From Methanobrevibacter sp. (GTDB lineage Archaea > Methanobacteriota > Methanobacteria > Methanobacteriales > Methanobacteriaceae): a DNA stretch of 64,000 nt. The translations under genes and the position numbers were made by a program. The stretch is taken from positions 1 through 64,000 of the forward strand of contig NZ_JAUNXX010000004.1 in NCBI RefSeq assembly GCF_030539555.1. Direction: 5' to 3'. Positions 1 to 9,051 of the stretch are shown one piece after another. The first letter of the stretch is position 1; the number at the start of each line of letters is the position of its first letter. The notes under the pieces were generated by a model, which made no database searches, was not told the origin of the DNA, and worked only from the letters and a program-made list of their open reading frames with translations.

Positions 1-437
1 GGTAACTATACAATTTTTTTCCGACTTCCTTTTTGTTAGTAAATTTTTAAAGATATAGTTACTTTCGAACTAAAATTTTTGATTACTTAACCTGTTATTA
101 TGGTTACTATACAATTTTTCATGATGTCCTTTAGCTAAGAATATCTTTCACTAAAAAGATTAGAATATTATCAATTGTTTTTATTTAATATTTGTTGAAT
201 ATTGCTCCACATATCATTCGATTTGAACTTGAATGAGTCGGATTTCTTCATCAAATTCTAAACTAAAATCCTCAGGTAATTTTTCAATAATTATAAATTT
301 TTTCATAATTCTCTTTGGGTATGAGGTATAGGAATATTGGTATCAGAAAGTAGCAGTACAATCTTACTCATGTGCAAATATATTTAAAGTATTTAAATAT
401 TGAATTACAAATTAAAAGTTAAATCAATTTTTCTCAT
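1..437. repeat. Intergenic region with CTATACAATTTTT repeats
   Basis: AT-rich DNA before the tRNA-Leu gene. The 18-base string GGTWACTATACAATTTTT occurs at 1-18 and at 102-119, and a third near copy lies at 964-981, on the far side of the tRNA. The copies at 1 and 964 also share a following segment containing TTCCTTTTTGT, so the repeat is about 45 bases long there. No long gene is present. A possible 30-codon frame on the minus strand is listed separately. The function of the repeat is unknown. Confidence 0.5.
214..306 (-). CDS. Possible small ORF, 30 aa, unknown
   Basis: A minus-strand frame of 30 codons starting MKKFIIIEKLPEDF and ending with TGA. It is rich in Glu, Ile and Leu and has no membrane segment or known motif. 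Upstream bases AAAGAGAATT give only a weak ribosome binding site. It could be a small protein or the surviving N-terminus of a degraded gene, because the surrounding DNA contains other remnants. I do not recognise it. Confidence 0.25.
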   Translation of the reverse strand: MKKFIIIEKLPEDFSLEFDEEIRLIQVQIE

Positions 438-519
438 AGGTGTGTGTCAGAGTGGTCAAATGAGATAGGTTCAGGGCCTATTGCTTAGTGCTTCGTGGGT
501 TCGAATCCCATCACACCTA
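438..519 (+). tRNA. tRNA-Leu (anticodon CAG)
   Basis: Class II tRNA with a long variable arm. The acceptor stem AGGTGTG pairs with CACACCT at the 3' end. The anticodon stem ATAGG/CCTAT encloses the seven-base loop TTCAGGG, giving anticodon CAG. The T arm contains TTCGAAT between GTGGG and CCCAT. The discriminator is A at 519 and CCA is not encoded. It stands alone, with repeats and a gene remnant on either side, a setting often produced by past integration at a tRNA gene. Confidence 0.93.
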
Positions 520-627
520 CTTGAAATATTTTCAAAATAATTAAATCCAGAAAAGTATTATCCCATTTTCATCAACATCCCGAATGTTGGCGCTGATTTT
601 ACATACTAACATTCAAGAAAAGATTAG

Positions 628-849
628 CGTGTTTTCACACAAAGTCACACTTCAAAAATATTTATTATTAATGACAATAAAGAAATATATGATATTCTTG
701 CTTCAAAATTAGCTAAATTAATCAACATCGACAAACCAACTTTCATATTCATTGATAAATCAAAAAACAAACTGGAAAAGATAAATAATTTCAATGAACT
801 ATTTTTAAATAATTTAAACAATATTCAAAAGCAACCTATTAAAACATAA
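628..849 (+). pseudogene. Gene remnant, C-terminal fragment
   Basis: An open frame of about 73 codons lies between a TAG at 625-627 and a TAA at 847-849. It has no convincing start codon or ribosome binding site. The translation is hydrophilic and Lys/Asn rich, with the core KEIYDILASKLAKLINIDKP. This looks like the tail of a larger protein, but I do not recognise the family. Together with the repeats on both sides of the tRNA it suggests leftovers of an element or an eroded gene. Confidence 0.4.
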
Positions 850-892
850 AAACATAAAAAATTTTCATGATTCTTATGTTTCTTATGTTTTT
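841..892. terminator. Imperfect hairpin after the remnant
   Basis: The segment AAAACATAAAAACATAA (841-857) is nearly the reverse complement of CTTATGTTTCTTATGTTTTT (873-892), with about 15 bases between. The hairpin is AT-only and sits directly after the stop codon of the remnant, so it may have been a terminator. Confidence 0.35.
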
Positions 893-963
893 CAAGAATT
901 TGGAAAATTTAAAATACACTTACTTCAAAAGTAAAATTCCTGATTACACAAATCCGATAAAAG

Positions 964-1027
964 GGTATCTATACAATTTTTCGCTGATTTCCTTTTTGTA
1001 AATAGAATTTCAAAAATTAAGAACATC
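964..1027. repeat. Third CTATACAATTTTT repeat copy
   Basis: GGTATCTATACAATTTTT at 964-981 is followed by a segment with TTTCCTTTTTGTAAAT. It matches the first bases of the window over about 45 bases with a few changes. It lies just beyond the stop codon of the glycosyltransferase gene. Having copies on both sides of the tRNA-Leu and the gene remnant makes it a candidate boundary of an eroded insertion. Confidence 0.45.
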
Positions 1028-2098
1028 CTATCGGTACTGTTTTCTCTGATTCCAGATTTTCCTTAAACTACTTAAACCGCCACAATTTTGGTCAAACGAG
1101 TCCATATTCGCAGTTAATTCAGCTACTTTAAGACTTGCTTTACAACCATTTTTAATTAAACGTTTGCCTTGAGGTTTTTTCATCCGGGAAACGGCATAAT
1201 TTATATCCTGTGCGGAAGCAACATTTATTCCTAAATCCTGAGCCAAATCATTACTTGCATGTTGGGTATGGAAACCCAAAATTTTTACCGCTGGAACTCC
1301 TAAAGCCCCGACTTCGATTGTCAATCCCATTCCTGCACAATAAATTACTCCCTGTGAAGCATTCATCAAACTAATCAAATCAACATAACCTTCAACAACA
1401 AAAATATTGTTTTTGGTGATATGGGGTGTTATAGTGGATGTTTCAAACCTGAATGGAATGACCAGTATTGTTTTATCTATTTTTTCCACTTCTTTAATTA
1501 TTTCGGGAATATCTGAAGCTCTTGTATCTCCGCCTAAAAAAAGAACATAAAAATCATCATGCCGATACTGTTCATATATTTTTTCAGCTTCCAATATTGG
1601 AACTCTCTTTACATATTCTGCCTGAGGATATCCTTTAATATTTACAGTATTTGTAATATCATACATCTCTTCTAACTGTTTTGCAGCTGTTTTATTCGGA
1701 ACGGTGATTAAATCCGCATAGGCTATCATTTCTATGGGGTTATAAATATCCTGTTCTATATGAAGTTTGGGCAGATTTAATTTTTTTGATGCTGCGATTC
1801 CTTTACGAACGTCTCCTGCATTCCCGCATGTTATCGTTAAATCAACAGGATGTTTTTTTAAGGCCTTATATGTGCGGACAGTATCTCTTAAAACCAGTCT
1901 TGCGATTGTAAAATTGCTTCTTTTCTTTGTTGTGTTCCTTCGCCCTTCACCTATTGAAAAAATTTCATTACTATAGGGACTCAATAATTCCATTGCCCCG
2001 TCACTATGGGTTAAAGATAAAATATCTGCATTGACTTTTTCAATTATAGGAATTAAGGCTTTTGCCGGAGCGGTTTCTGCTACAACAGCGATATTCAT
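1028..2098 (-). CDS. GT-B type glycosyltransferase-like protein
   Basis: A 356-aa soluble protein with the two-Rossmann layout of GT-B enzymes (MurG or UDP-GlcNAc 2-epimerase type). The N-terminal half starts with a beta strand (NIAVVAE) and the C-terminal half carries a nucleotide-sugar site around AGMGLTIEVGALGVPAVKI. A role in building surface glycan is inferred from the fold and from the polymerase immediately upstream. The start ATG overlaps the polymerase stop codon in an ATGA arrangement, so the two genes are translationally coupled. Donor and acceptor sugars cannot be read from the sequence. A WecB-like epimerase is a less likely alternative because the usual GTRPE motif is absent. 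Confidence 0.6.
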   Translation of the reverse strand: MNIAVVAETAPAKALIPIIEKVNADILSLTHSDGAMELLSPYSNEIFSIGEGRRNTTKKRSNFTIARLVLRDTVRTYKALKKHPVDLTITCGNAGDVRKGIAASKKLNLPKLHIEQDIYNPIEMIAYADLITVPNKTAAKQLEEMYDITNTVNIKGYPQAEYVKRVPILEAEKIYEQYRHDDFYVLFLGGDTRASDIPEIIKEVEKIDKTILVIPFRFETSTITPHITKNNIFVVEGYVDLISLMNASQGVIYCAGMGLTIEVGALGVPAVKILGFHTQHASNDLAQDLGINVASAQDINYAVSRMKKPQGKRLIKNGCKASLKVAELTANMDSFDQNCGGLSSLRKIWNQRKQYR

Positions 2099-3201
2099 TT
2101 ATTACTCACCTTTTTAATATTGACCAGATAAATCATTATAATTATTGAAATTAAATAGAATAAAAATACGACCAGATCAGTAGGTCCTGTTTCTATCCAT
2201 ATTATTAAATGAGCCATCAATATCGCATACAATGCAATGAAGATGCTCCTGACATTAATCTGTACTTTATAGATTAAATTAATTATGAATCCCAAGATTG
2301 TCATTTGCAATAGCATTGCATATACTCCAAAATCCAGCAATGCCGGTCCAAAAATTGTTGAAGTTGTTGAATGCGCATATCCTAATGTGGTTGAGCCGAC
2401 AATTACCCTTGGATCTGAAGATTTAAAAAATCCCATAAGGGTATTATATAATAACTGGCCGTGAGTGCTTCCCTGCATAAATGCTGCACGGTCTAGGACC
2501 TGTAAAGTGTATCCTGCCCTATAAAATAACAGTTCAATTGGAGTTGTTGTCCAGCTTTGCCATTCAATTGATTTAACCGCAATATATCCCACTACCATCA
2601 GCAATAGAAATATGGCAATTATGGATAATATCAGATATTTCCAGGCCAGATCCTTGGTATAATACAAGGTTATCAGCACGCTTATTACAATGGCTATTGC
2701 AGTTGTTCTATAACCGGTAGATACGAACAGCAGTAAACCCAATATAAAGAGCAGAAAATATTTTTTGTTATCGTATTTTGCCAGTAGGATATTAATCGAA
2801 GGTAAAAAGATTAAATAACTCAATAGCCATATCCTTGTTGCTGCACGGGCTTTAAGATAACCGCTAAATAAAGGAATTCCTCCCAAATAGATTAAATTCA
2901 CTATCTGAAGCAATATTCCAATTATTACCAGTGATAAAACTAAGCGCTCTGAGAAAATCTTATCTGTTTTTTCAGAATTTATATTGATTTCTTTATTCTT
3001 AAGGAAATAATTTGACAATATCATTCCTATGATATAAAATAGGATTCCTAAGAATATTATTCCAATGGTGTATAAATCAACACCAATTAACTTATTTAAA
3101 TGATAATTAAAGGCTATTCCTGAAGATATTAAATAAACAATGACCAATAGAACAAATACCATTGGTGAAAAAATATCATATTTTTTATAATCCATAATCA
3201 T
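2095..3201 (-). CDS. Oligosaccharide repeat-unit polymerase family membrane protein
   Basis: A 368-aa protein that is almost wholly hydrophobic, with roughly 10-12 predicted membrane segments and a polar loop in the middle (around WQSWTTTPIELLFYRAG). This topology is typical of Wzy-like polymerases, which join glycan repeat units on the outer face of the membrane. It is the first gene of a two-gene minus-strand unit with the glycosyltransferase. A Wzx-like flippase is transcribed divergently 80 bases away, which supports the role. Two starts are possible: ATG at 3201 or ATG at 3195. Confidence 0.65.
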   Translation of the reverse strand: MIMDYKKYDIFSPMVFVLLVIVYLISSGIAFNYHLNKLIGVDLYTIGIIFLGILFYIIGMILSNYFLKNKEININSEKTDKIFSERLVLSLVIIGILLQIVNLIYLGGIPLFSGYLKARAATRIWLLSYLIFLPSINILLAKYDNKKYFLLFILGLLLFVSTGYRTTAIAIVISVLITLYYTKDLAWKYLILSIIAIFLLLMVVGYIAVKSIEWQSWTTTPIELLFYRAGYTLQVLDRAAFMQGSTHGQLLYNTLMGFFKSSDPRVIVGSTTLGYAHSTTSTIFGPALLDFGVYAMLLQMTILGFIINLIYKVQINVRSIFIALYAILMAHLIIWIETGPTDLVVFLFYLISIIIMIYLVNIKKVSNK

Positions 3202-3312
3202 CTACCATAAAATAGTTAATTAGCCTCAAATAAATAGTAAATATATAATTATATTTTTATAAAGTTATATAAACATTTTATTTTGATGAATATATTCAAT
3301 CAAGTGAGGAAC

Positions 3313-4863
3313 ATGTCTAATAAGGTACTTAGGAATAGTTTCATTTTAGTAGTGGGCAACTTACTTTTTAGAGTGGGCGGCTACATTAACAGACTATTAA
3401 TGAGTAGAATGCTCGGACCGGAAGGATACGGTTTATATGGATTAACTTTACCGTTTCAGGGAATATTCCAAATTTTATCTGCCGGAGGATTGCCTCCTGC
3501 AATATCAAAATATGTTGCAGAATATAATGCAAAAGATGAAAAAGCTCTGACCCGGCAGGTTATTTATACTGCAACCAAGTTCATGGTTTTAATGGCAATA
3601 TTGTTAAGCATTATCCTATTATTTTCATCAGATTTTATTGCAAACGTAATATTTCACAAACCGATGGTCGTATGGCCATTAAGAGCCGTTAGTCTAATAA
3701 CTCCTTTTAGTGTAATTGTAGGGGCTATGAGAGGTGCATTTCAGGGAGTTTATAAAAATGAATATACTGTATATAACAGGATGGCCGAACAGTTAGCAAC
3801 AATTGTTTTTGCTGTTGTATTTGTCTATTGCGGATTATATGCTATGGGAGCAGTATTGGGAGGAGCATTCGGTTTTATTGTTTCGGCTGTAACTGCAGTA
3901 TTGTTATATAAAAAATTCATCAGTCCGATGTTCTATTCTGAAGATTCATTGGATTTAAGTCTTAAAGAGGAATTAAAATTATTGTGGATGTTAATCTGTT
4001 TTGCGGTGCCTGTAGCTATTACTGCATTATCTGAAATGGCAATTTATGATGTTGGCACATTGGTTATAGGTGTTTTAATGTTGTCTACCGATGTTGGGTT
4101 TTATAATGCCGCAGATCCTATTTCAAGAATTCCCTTAGTTATTTCACTATCAATTTCAACAGTATTGCTTCCCGCAACAGCGGAAGCTTATGTTTTAAAA
4201 AATCAAAAATTATTGCAGGAATATGTTGTGGACTGTTTGAGATATTGCATTCTTACAGTCATTCCAATGTGTGTAATGATAAGCATGTTCAGCATGCCTA
4301 TTATTCAGTTACTGTTTGGAAATGTTTATACTCCGGGTTCAGGAGTTTTAAGCATATTGGTAATAGGAATGTCTTTTTATAGCATATACATGATTAGTAG
4401 CAGCATACTTCAGGGCACTGGAAATCCCAGATTGCCGATGTATATACTGCTTGGGGGCACTGTAATAAATATTGTGTTGAATGCAGTTTTTGTTAAACTG
4501 ATGGGTATTGTAGGTGCTGCCATAGCTACAACAATAACTACATGTATATTGATGATTATTATAATGCTATTTGTAATCAGGACCACCAAAATATCAATTC
4601 CATGGAAAAATATATTGCTAGTGTTAATTTGCAATTTAATTTTAATGGCAGTTTGTTATTTAATTCCTAAAACATTAATTGGTTTGATTATAGGAATTGT
4701 AATTGGCAGTGCCATCTATTGCGTATCATTAATAAGGTTAAAAGTTTTAACAAAACGTGATATAACCTTTTTTAGCCAGTATATTAACAAAATACCTGTA
4801 CTAAAAAAATATACTCCTAAAATAGTTAAATATATTGAAAAAAAGAACTACTATGCAAAATAG
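3313..4863 (+). CDS. Wzx/SpoVB-type polysaccharide flippase
   Basis: A multi-pass membrane protein of the MOP superfamily (Wzx, SpoVB, MurJ). It has the typical N-terminus in which a first helix is followed by a conserved polar segment (NRLLMSRMLGPEGYGLYGL) and about 12-14 helices. It should move lipid-linked glycans across the membrane. The frame opens at a TTG at 3283. A TATA box (GTTATATAAA, 3264-3273) would place the transcript start near 3295, so I choose ATG at 3313, preceded by GTGAGG. Length (516 aa) fits the family. It is divergent from the polymerase and glycosyltransferase genes and probably works with them. Confidence 0.8.
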   Translation: MSNKVLRNSFILVVGNLLFRVGGYINRLLMSRMLGPEGYGLYGLTLPFQGIFQILSAGGLPPAISKYVAEYNAKDEKALTRQVIYTATKFMVLMAILLSIILLFSSDFIANVIFHKPMVVWPLRAVSLITPFSVIVGAMRGAFQGVYKNEYTVYNRMAEQLATIVFAVVFVYCGLYAMGAVLGGAFGFIVSAVTAVLLYKKFISPMFYSEDSLDLSLKEELKLLWMLICFAVPVAITALSEMAIYDVGTLVIGVLMLSTDVGFYNAADPISRIPLVISLSISTVLLPATAEAYVLKNQKLLQEYVVDCLRYCILTVIPMCVMISMFSMPIIQLLFGNVYTPGSGVLSILVIGMSFYSIYMISSSILQGTGNPRLPMYILLGGTVINIVLNAVFVKLMGIVGAAIATTITTCILMIIIMLFVIRTTKISIPWKNILLVLICNLILMAVCYLIPKTLIGLIIGIVIGSAIYCVSLIRLKVLTKRDITFFSQYINKIPVLKKYTPKIVKYIEKKNYYAK

Positions 4864-4909
4864 AAAAGTGATAAATCTGAATCACATGTTCGTATGCGTA
4901 TTTTCAGAT

Positions 4910-5203
4910 TCATAGTTCGAAATTAAAGCTTACGGTTGTAAATTTCATGCCGCTATCGCGGATTTTTTTAGATTTTATGTTGACGTCTCCGTATTTCTTT
5001 AAGAAAGTATTGATCTCTCTTGAAACAGAATTGTAATTTTTCCTGTCATAAACCCTGTAGTTTCCCATGAATTTAACAGTTTCATTTTTATTTAGGACAT
5101 TTACTTTATCCATTCTGTATGATTCGTTATTTTTCTCTAAAACGGAGTTTACTTTGGTCACTATTTCCTCTTTAATTTTCTCTTTTTCCTCTACTGTAAT
5201 CAT
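4910..5203 (-). CDS. Hypothetical protein, 97 aa
   Basis: A small charged protein without signal peptide or membrane helix. It opens with a long predicted helix (VEEKEKIKEEIVTKVNSVLE) followed by alternating strands. A strong ribosome binding site (GGGGGAG) precedes the ATG, which supports it as a real gene. It is convergent with the flippase gene; about 45 bases separate the stop codons and hold only a weak inverted repeat. I do not recognise a family. Confidence 0.6.
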   Translation of the reverse strand: MITVEEKEKIKEEIVTKVNSVLEKNNESYRMDKVNVLNKNETVKFMGNYRVYDRKNYNSVSREINTFLKKYGDVNIKSKKIRDSGMKFTTVSFNFEL

Positions 5204-5517
5204 GATTTCTCCCCCATTATTTTAAAATTATTTTTAACATTGTGTTCCAATAGTTTTTAAAGCCACTGGATGTTTTCAAAATCATTAATCGAATAATTCC
5301 TCCTTCGCACATTCTTTAGGAATAGGATTATTCTGCAACTGCTTTTGAGACTTTATGGGAATTATGGCTTAAATTATTTTGTCTTAAAAAAATTTAAAAC
5401 AAAACTTTCCATTGCCTAGTTATTATTATTATCGCCATCCTGTTATTTAAATCATATCTCAGCATGTGATGAGCAAGGCTCCTAAGTTATAAATAGCTAT
5501 AAAAAGAATATATTAAC
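5204..5517. other. Intergenic region with an imperfect stem-loop
   Basis: About 310 bases without a gene. GAATAATTCCT near 5294 and AGGATTATTC near 5325-5334 can pair with one bulge to form a stem-loop of about 42 bases. Whether it is transcribed is unknown. A TATA box (TTATAAATAG) near 5484-5493 serves the next gene. Confidence 0.3.
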
Positions 5518-5943
5518 ATGAATTTCATGAATGATGATGCAAGCATAAAACAGTTTCAAATGATTAAATTCATTAATGAAAATTGCGATGATGACCATGT
5601 GATGTCAAAAATTACGGTTGTGCTTCGTCGGGATAAGATTGAAGCTCCCTATTACATGATTACTAAAATCCGAATGTCTTCCTGCATTGACAGACCGGAA
5701 AAGGGACTTATTCATGCAATGGATGTATTCAACCATACAAGAAGGCATAATTTAACCGAGGATACATTCAATGAAATCAAATCATTAATCATTGCCGACG
5801 GTTATGAATCAAGTCTGGTGAAAATCTCTGAGGATGACAAACAGCTGAAGATGGTTTTAATGTCCAGAAATGATGATGAAATCGCTGATCTCTTTAAAAA
5901 ATATGGAAAACTCTTTGATAAAATAGATAATTTGACAGACTAG
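5518..5943 (+). CDS. Hypothetical protein, 141 aa
   Basis: A soluble acidic protein with mixed helices and strands and no recognised domain. It contains a conserved-looking core (YYMITKIRMSSCIDRP) and an acidic C-terminal helix. A TATA box at about 5484-5493 places the transcript start near 5513, so the message has almost no leader; either ATG at 5518 or ATG at 5527 could be used. Codon usage looks normal for the window. Confidence 0.65.
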   Translation: MNFMNDDASIKQFQMIKFINENCDDDHVMSKITVVLRRDKIEAPYYMITKIRMSSCIDRPEKGLIHAMDVFNHTRRHNLTEDTFNEIKSLIIADGYESSLVKISEDDKQLKMVLMSRNDDEIADLFKKYGKLFDKIDNLTD

Positions 5944-5967
5944 TGTTTGGGTTTTGAGTTATTGGTC

Positions 5968-6090
5968 ATGTTGAATATGAAAGCCAAAAATACAATTTTG
6001 CATCCGATCGAATTATTTTCCATGACTCTAGTCCTGGGAGTTGAAATAGGACTTGCCGCAATAATATTTCATTGCGCTCTCGCACCTTAA
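5968..6090 (+). CDS. Possible small membrane protein, 40 aa
   Basis: A 40-codon frame with one hydrophobic segment (SMTLVLGVEIGLAAIIF) and a basic N-terminus (MLNMKAKN). It lies in an otherwise empty gap between the hypothetical gene and the UDP-sugar dehydrogenase gene. ATG at 5977 is an alternative start. There is no clear ribosome binding site. Confidence 0.3.
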   Translation: MLNMKAKNTILHPIELFSMTLVLGVEIGLAAIIFHCALAP

Positions 6091-6228
6091 GATAATGGTA
6101 GTTTTCGCATTGTCCTGATATGTGGAATAATTTCTCTGAAATGAAAAAAGGGCATTGAAAATTACATTCAACACTTGATAAAAAAAGAAAATTTGAGGTG
6201 TTTTAATTAAATTGTTAAAACACTCTTT

Positions 6229-7452
6229 TCAGTCTCTTCTAAATAAATCTCTTGTGTATACCTTATCTGTAACATCGCCGAGGATATGTGAATCAAAGCG
6301 GTTTGCAATAATCACATCACTTTCGCTCTTGAAACGGTCAATGTCATTCACCACTTCGGATTTAAAGAATTCGCTTCCATCATCCAATGTTGGCTCATAG
6401 ATGATTATTGGAATTCCTTCAGCTTTAATGCGTTTCATGACGCCCTGTATTGCTGATGCTCGGAAATTGTCACTGTTACTTTTCATTGTGAGTCTGTAAA
6501 CACCGACAGTCTTAGGATTCCTTGAAATGATTTGGTCAGCAATGAACTCCTTGCGCACGGAATTGGAATGAACCACTGCCTCTATCATGGTCTGCGGAAC
6601 GTCCTTATAATTTGCAAGCAGCTGTTTTGTATCTTTAGGTAAACAGTATCCTCCGTATCCGAATGAAGGGTTGTTGTAATGTCCTCCGATACGAGGATCC
6701 ATGCATACTCCGTCTATTATCATCTGTGTATCAAGGCCTTTGGTCTGGGCATAGGTATCAAGCTCATTGAAGTAACTCACTCTTACGGCAAGGTAAGTGT
6801 TTGCAAAAAGCTTAATTGCCTCGGATTCAGTTAAATGCGCTAAAAGCACTGGAATGTCCTGTTCAGGAGAACCTGCTCGTTTTTCCTCTTCTCTTGCACC
6901 TTCCAGAAGAAGGTCTGCAAACATCTGCCCTTCTTCTTTTTGATTATCATCACATCCAACAACTATGCGGCTTGGATGGAGATTGTCGTAAAGCGCTTTG
7001 GACTCACGAAGGAATTCCGGACTGAATATTATGTTTTTTATTCCATATTTTTCTCTCACGGATTCTGTATAGCCAACAGGTATTGTTGATTTGATAACCA
7101 TGAGAACGTCCGGATTGACCTTAAGGGTCCATTCTATAGCGTCCTCAACGGCAGAGGTATCAAAGAAATGGTTCACGTCATCATAATTTGTTGGTGTGGC
7201 TATGATAACAAGTTCGGCATTCTTGTATGCGGATTCCTTGTCGGTAGTTGTATTAAGATTAAGTTTTCTTTCTCCTTCACGTGCTTCTTTAAAAAATCTT
7301 TCAATCTCATCGTCCTGTATTGGACTGATAAACTGATTTAGTTTTTCTGCTTTTGATTCTGTAGTTGTGATTGCTGTAACATCATGTTTTTGAGCAAGTA
7401 GAACGGCAAGTGAAAGCCCTACATATCCCACACCTGCAACTGTAATTTTCAT
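6229..7452 (-). CDS. UDP-glucose/UDP-sugar 6-dehydrogenase
   Basis: A 407-aa NAD-dependent dehydrogenase that oxidises the C6 hydroxyl of a UDP-sugar to the uronic acid in two steps, feeding surface glycan synthesis. The N-terminal Rossmann site [10 protein letters not shown] lies at about residues 7-16. The central helix carries the family motif [15 protein letters not shown], and the catalytic cysteine is C270 in [10 protein letters not shown]. The frame stays open another 67 codons upstream, but ATG at 7452 is preceded by GGAG and begins with the Rossmann strand, so I choose it. Substrate (glucose, GlcNAc or ManNAc form) is not certain. Confidence 0.85.
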   Translation of the reverse strand: MKITVAGVGYVGLSLAVLLAQKHDVTAITTTESKAEKLNQFISPIQDDEIERFFKEAREGERKLNLNTTTDKESAYKNAELVIIATPTNYDDVNHFFDTSAVEDAIEWTLKVNPDVLMVIKSTIPVGYTESVREKYGIKNIIFSPEFLRESKALYDNLHPSRIVVGCDDNQKEEGQMFADLLLEGAREEEKRAGSPEQDIPVLLAHLTESEAIKLFANTYLAVRVSYFNELDTYAQTKGLDTQMIIDGVCMDPRIGGHYNNPSFGYGGYCLPKDTKQLLANYKDVPQTMIEAVVHSNSVRKEFIADQIISRNPKTVGVYRLTMKSNSDNFRASAIQGVMKRIKAEGIPIIIYEPTLDDGSEFFKSEVVNDIDRFKSESDVIIANRFDSHILGDVTDKVYTRDLFRRD

Positions 7453-7721
7453 GTTAAGTTTTCTCCTATTTATCAATTTTTTTTTATCTTGATTGTGCAA
7501 AAGTACATCATTTCTTTGAGGTTGAATTGCACAAACGGCAGCACTGTCACTTTTGAAAATGCTCTTTTCAATTCTTAATATATGTATCATCTGATTTAAA
7601 TAGTATATGCTATGATTGAAATTCAATGCCATACATTGTTTTGAAATCTTCAAAAATCAGAATTTTCACCCGGAGATGTGAAAAGTAAAGTTGATATCCA
7701 TGATTCAATATATGTTTAAGC

Positions 7722-7895
7722 ATGGCAGGTAAATTGAATGTTTATGGCATCGTCGAAATTGTTTGCGGAATCGTCATTCTTGTTGGATCTCATTTTCTCA
7801 GTGGAAGCGGAATGATGGGACCTTTCACAGCAGTACTGGCATTGCTAATCATTGTCGACGGAATACTTAGAAACAAGCATTTATTCAATAATTGA
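7722..7895 (+). CDS. Small membrane protein, 57 aa
   Basis: A 57-aa frame with two hydrophobic segments, VYGIVEIVCGIVILVG and PFTAVLALLIIVDGIL, separated by a Gly/Ser-rich turn. This is the pattern of a small two-helix membrane protein. There is no clear ribosome binding site. It is encoded opposite a spurious minus-strand frame. I do not recognise a family. Confidence 0.5.
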   Translation: MAGKLNVYGIVEIVCGIVILVGSHFLSGSGMMGPFTAVLALLIIVDGILRNKHLFNN

Positions 7896-8175
7896 AGATA
7901 TTGTGTAAAACATTGGATAAAGATGCGTTTGTATGGGAAATATCATATTTTGTTGTTCGTTGTTGAGGGTTTGATTCTTATAAGCGGATCCATATATAAT
8001 ATTCGCAAAATCGATAAAAGTAACTGTCAATGACAGATTTACCCAAGCATGGCATTTTTCGAAGGTCATGTTTTTTGATGTTATATCGGTTAGTGAAAGC
8101 TATTTCTTTCGGATAGACTATTTAAAATATGGATTATATAATATTGAATTAAGCATTAAAAAGGTTTTGAACATT

Positions 8176-8997
8176 ATGAACATTTTAATAACTAACGATG
8201 ATGGTGTTTTTGCACCGGGGATACTGGCTGCAAAACAGGCAATTGAGGATTTGGGAAATGTTGTTGTTGTGGCTCCCGATAAGAACAACAGCAGTATAGG
8301 GCGTCGTTTGTCATTATTTAATCATCTGGAAATTAATCGCTACAAACTTGATGATGGAAGCTTGGCCTATTCTCTTTCAGGCACTCCTGCAGATTCTGTA
8401 GTCGTTGGTGCAGACTACCTTATGGACGAAAAACCGGATTTGATTATAGCAGGGATAAATCAGGGCATAAATATAAGCTGTGATGTCACTTCTTCAGGCA
8501 CTGTCTGTGCAGCTCTGGAGGCGGCCAGTTTGGGAATTCCTGCAATAGCTGCTTCGTTATTTGTAGACCCTAAAACTTCCTACAAACAGGATGAAAATGG
8601 GGAGTGGTATGTGGACTATGATTTTACATTGGCAAAAAAGGTTTTGCGCAATCTCGTTTTAAAAATAATCGATGAAGGATTTCCTGAGGGCGTTGACTTA
8701 TTTAACCTGAATGTGCCTTCAAATTATGAATGTGAAGACGTTAAAATCACTCGCCTGTCCCATAAAATGCTTGATAAGAAAGTCATTGACAATACTGATG
8801 AGGAAAAAAAAGACATATTCAACTATCCTCTCGATGAAAGTCAGGACAGGGATGATTTAATCATGATAGTCTCTGATTTGGTTAGGGATTATGAGGTTGG
8901 AAGCGACGGATATGCGTTGACTGTGGAAAAAAGACCAAGTTTAACCCCACTTAATGTAAATATGACTTATACGGAATTGAATGACTGGAAAATATAG
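8176..8997 (+). CDS. surE: 5'/3'-nucleotidase SurE
   Basis: A 273-aa metal-dependent survival-protein phosphatase acting on nucleoside monophosphates. The N-terminal MNILITNDDG carries the metal-binding Asp pair (D8, D9). The NSSIGR segment and the SGTPADSV loop complete the family site, and SSGTVCAALEA is the conserved helix. The frame is open further upstream, but the SurE homology begins at ATG 8176, and a TATA box (TTATATAATA, about 8133-8142) would start the transcript near 8165. The C-terminal part is standard for archaeal SurE. Confidence 0.9.
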   Translation: MNILITNDDGVFAPGILAAKQAIEDLGNVVVVAPDKNNSSIGRRLSLFNHLEINRYKLDDGSLAYSLSGTPADSVVVGADYLMDEKPDLIIAGINQGINISCDVTSSGTVCAALEAASLGIPAIAASLFVDPKTSYKQDENGEWYVDYDFTLAKKVLRNLVLKIIDEGFPEGVDLFNLNVPSNYECEDVKITRLSHKMLDKKVIDNTDEEKKDIFNYPLDESQDRDDLIMIVSDLVRDYEVGSDGYALTVEKRPSLTPLNVNMTYTELNDWKI

Positions 8998-9051
8998 TCG
9001 ATGAAAGAATTTCAGGCATCTGATTTTCAAACCGCATGCATGAATCTGCAA

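Noticed and set aside
7881-8069. Minus-strand frame of 62 codons between the sugar dehydrogenase and surE
   Set aside because: It overlaps the surE promoter and the end of the 57-aa frame, with no ribosome binding site or domain.
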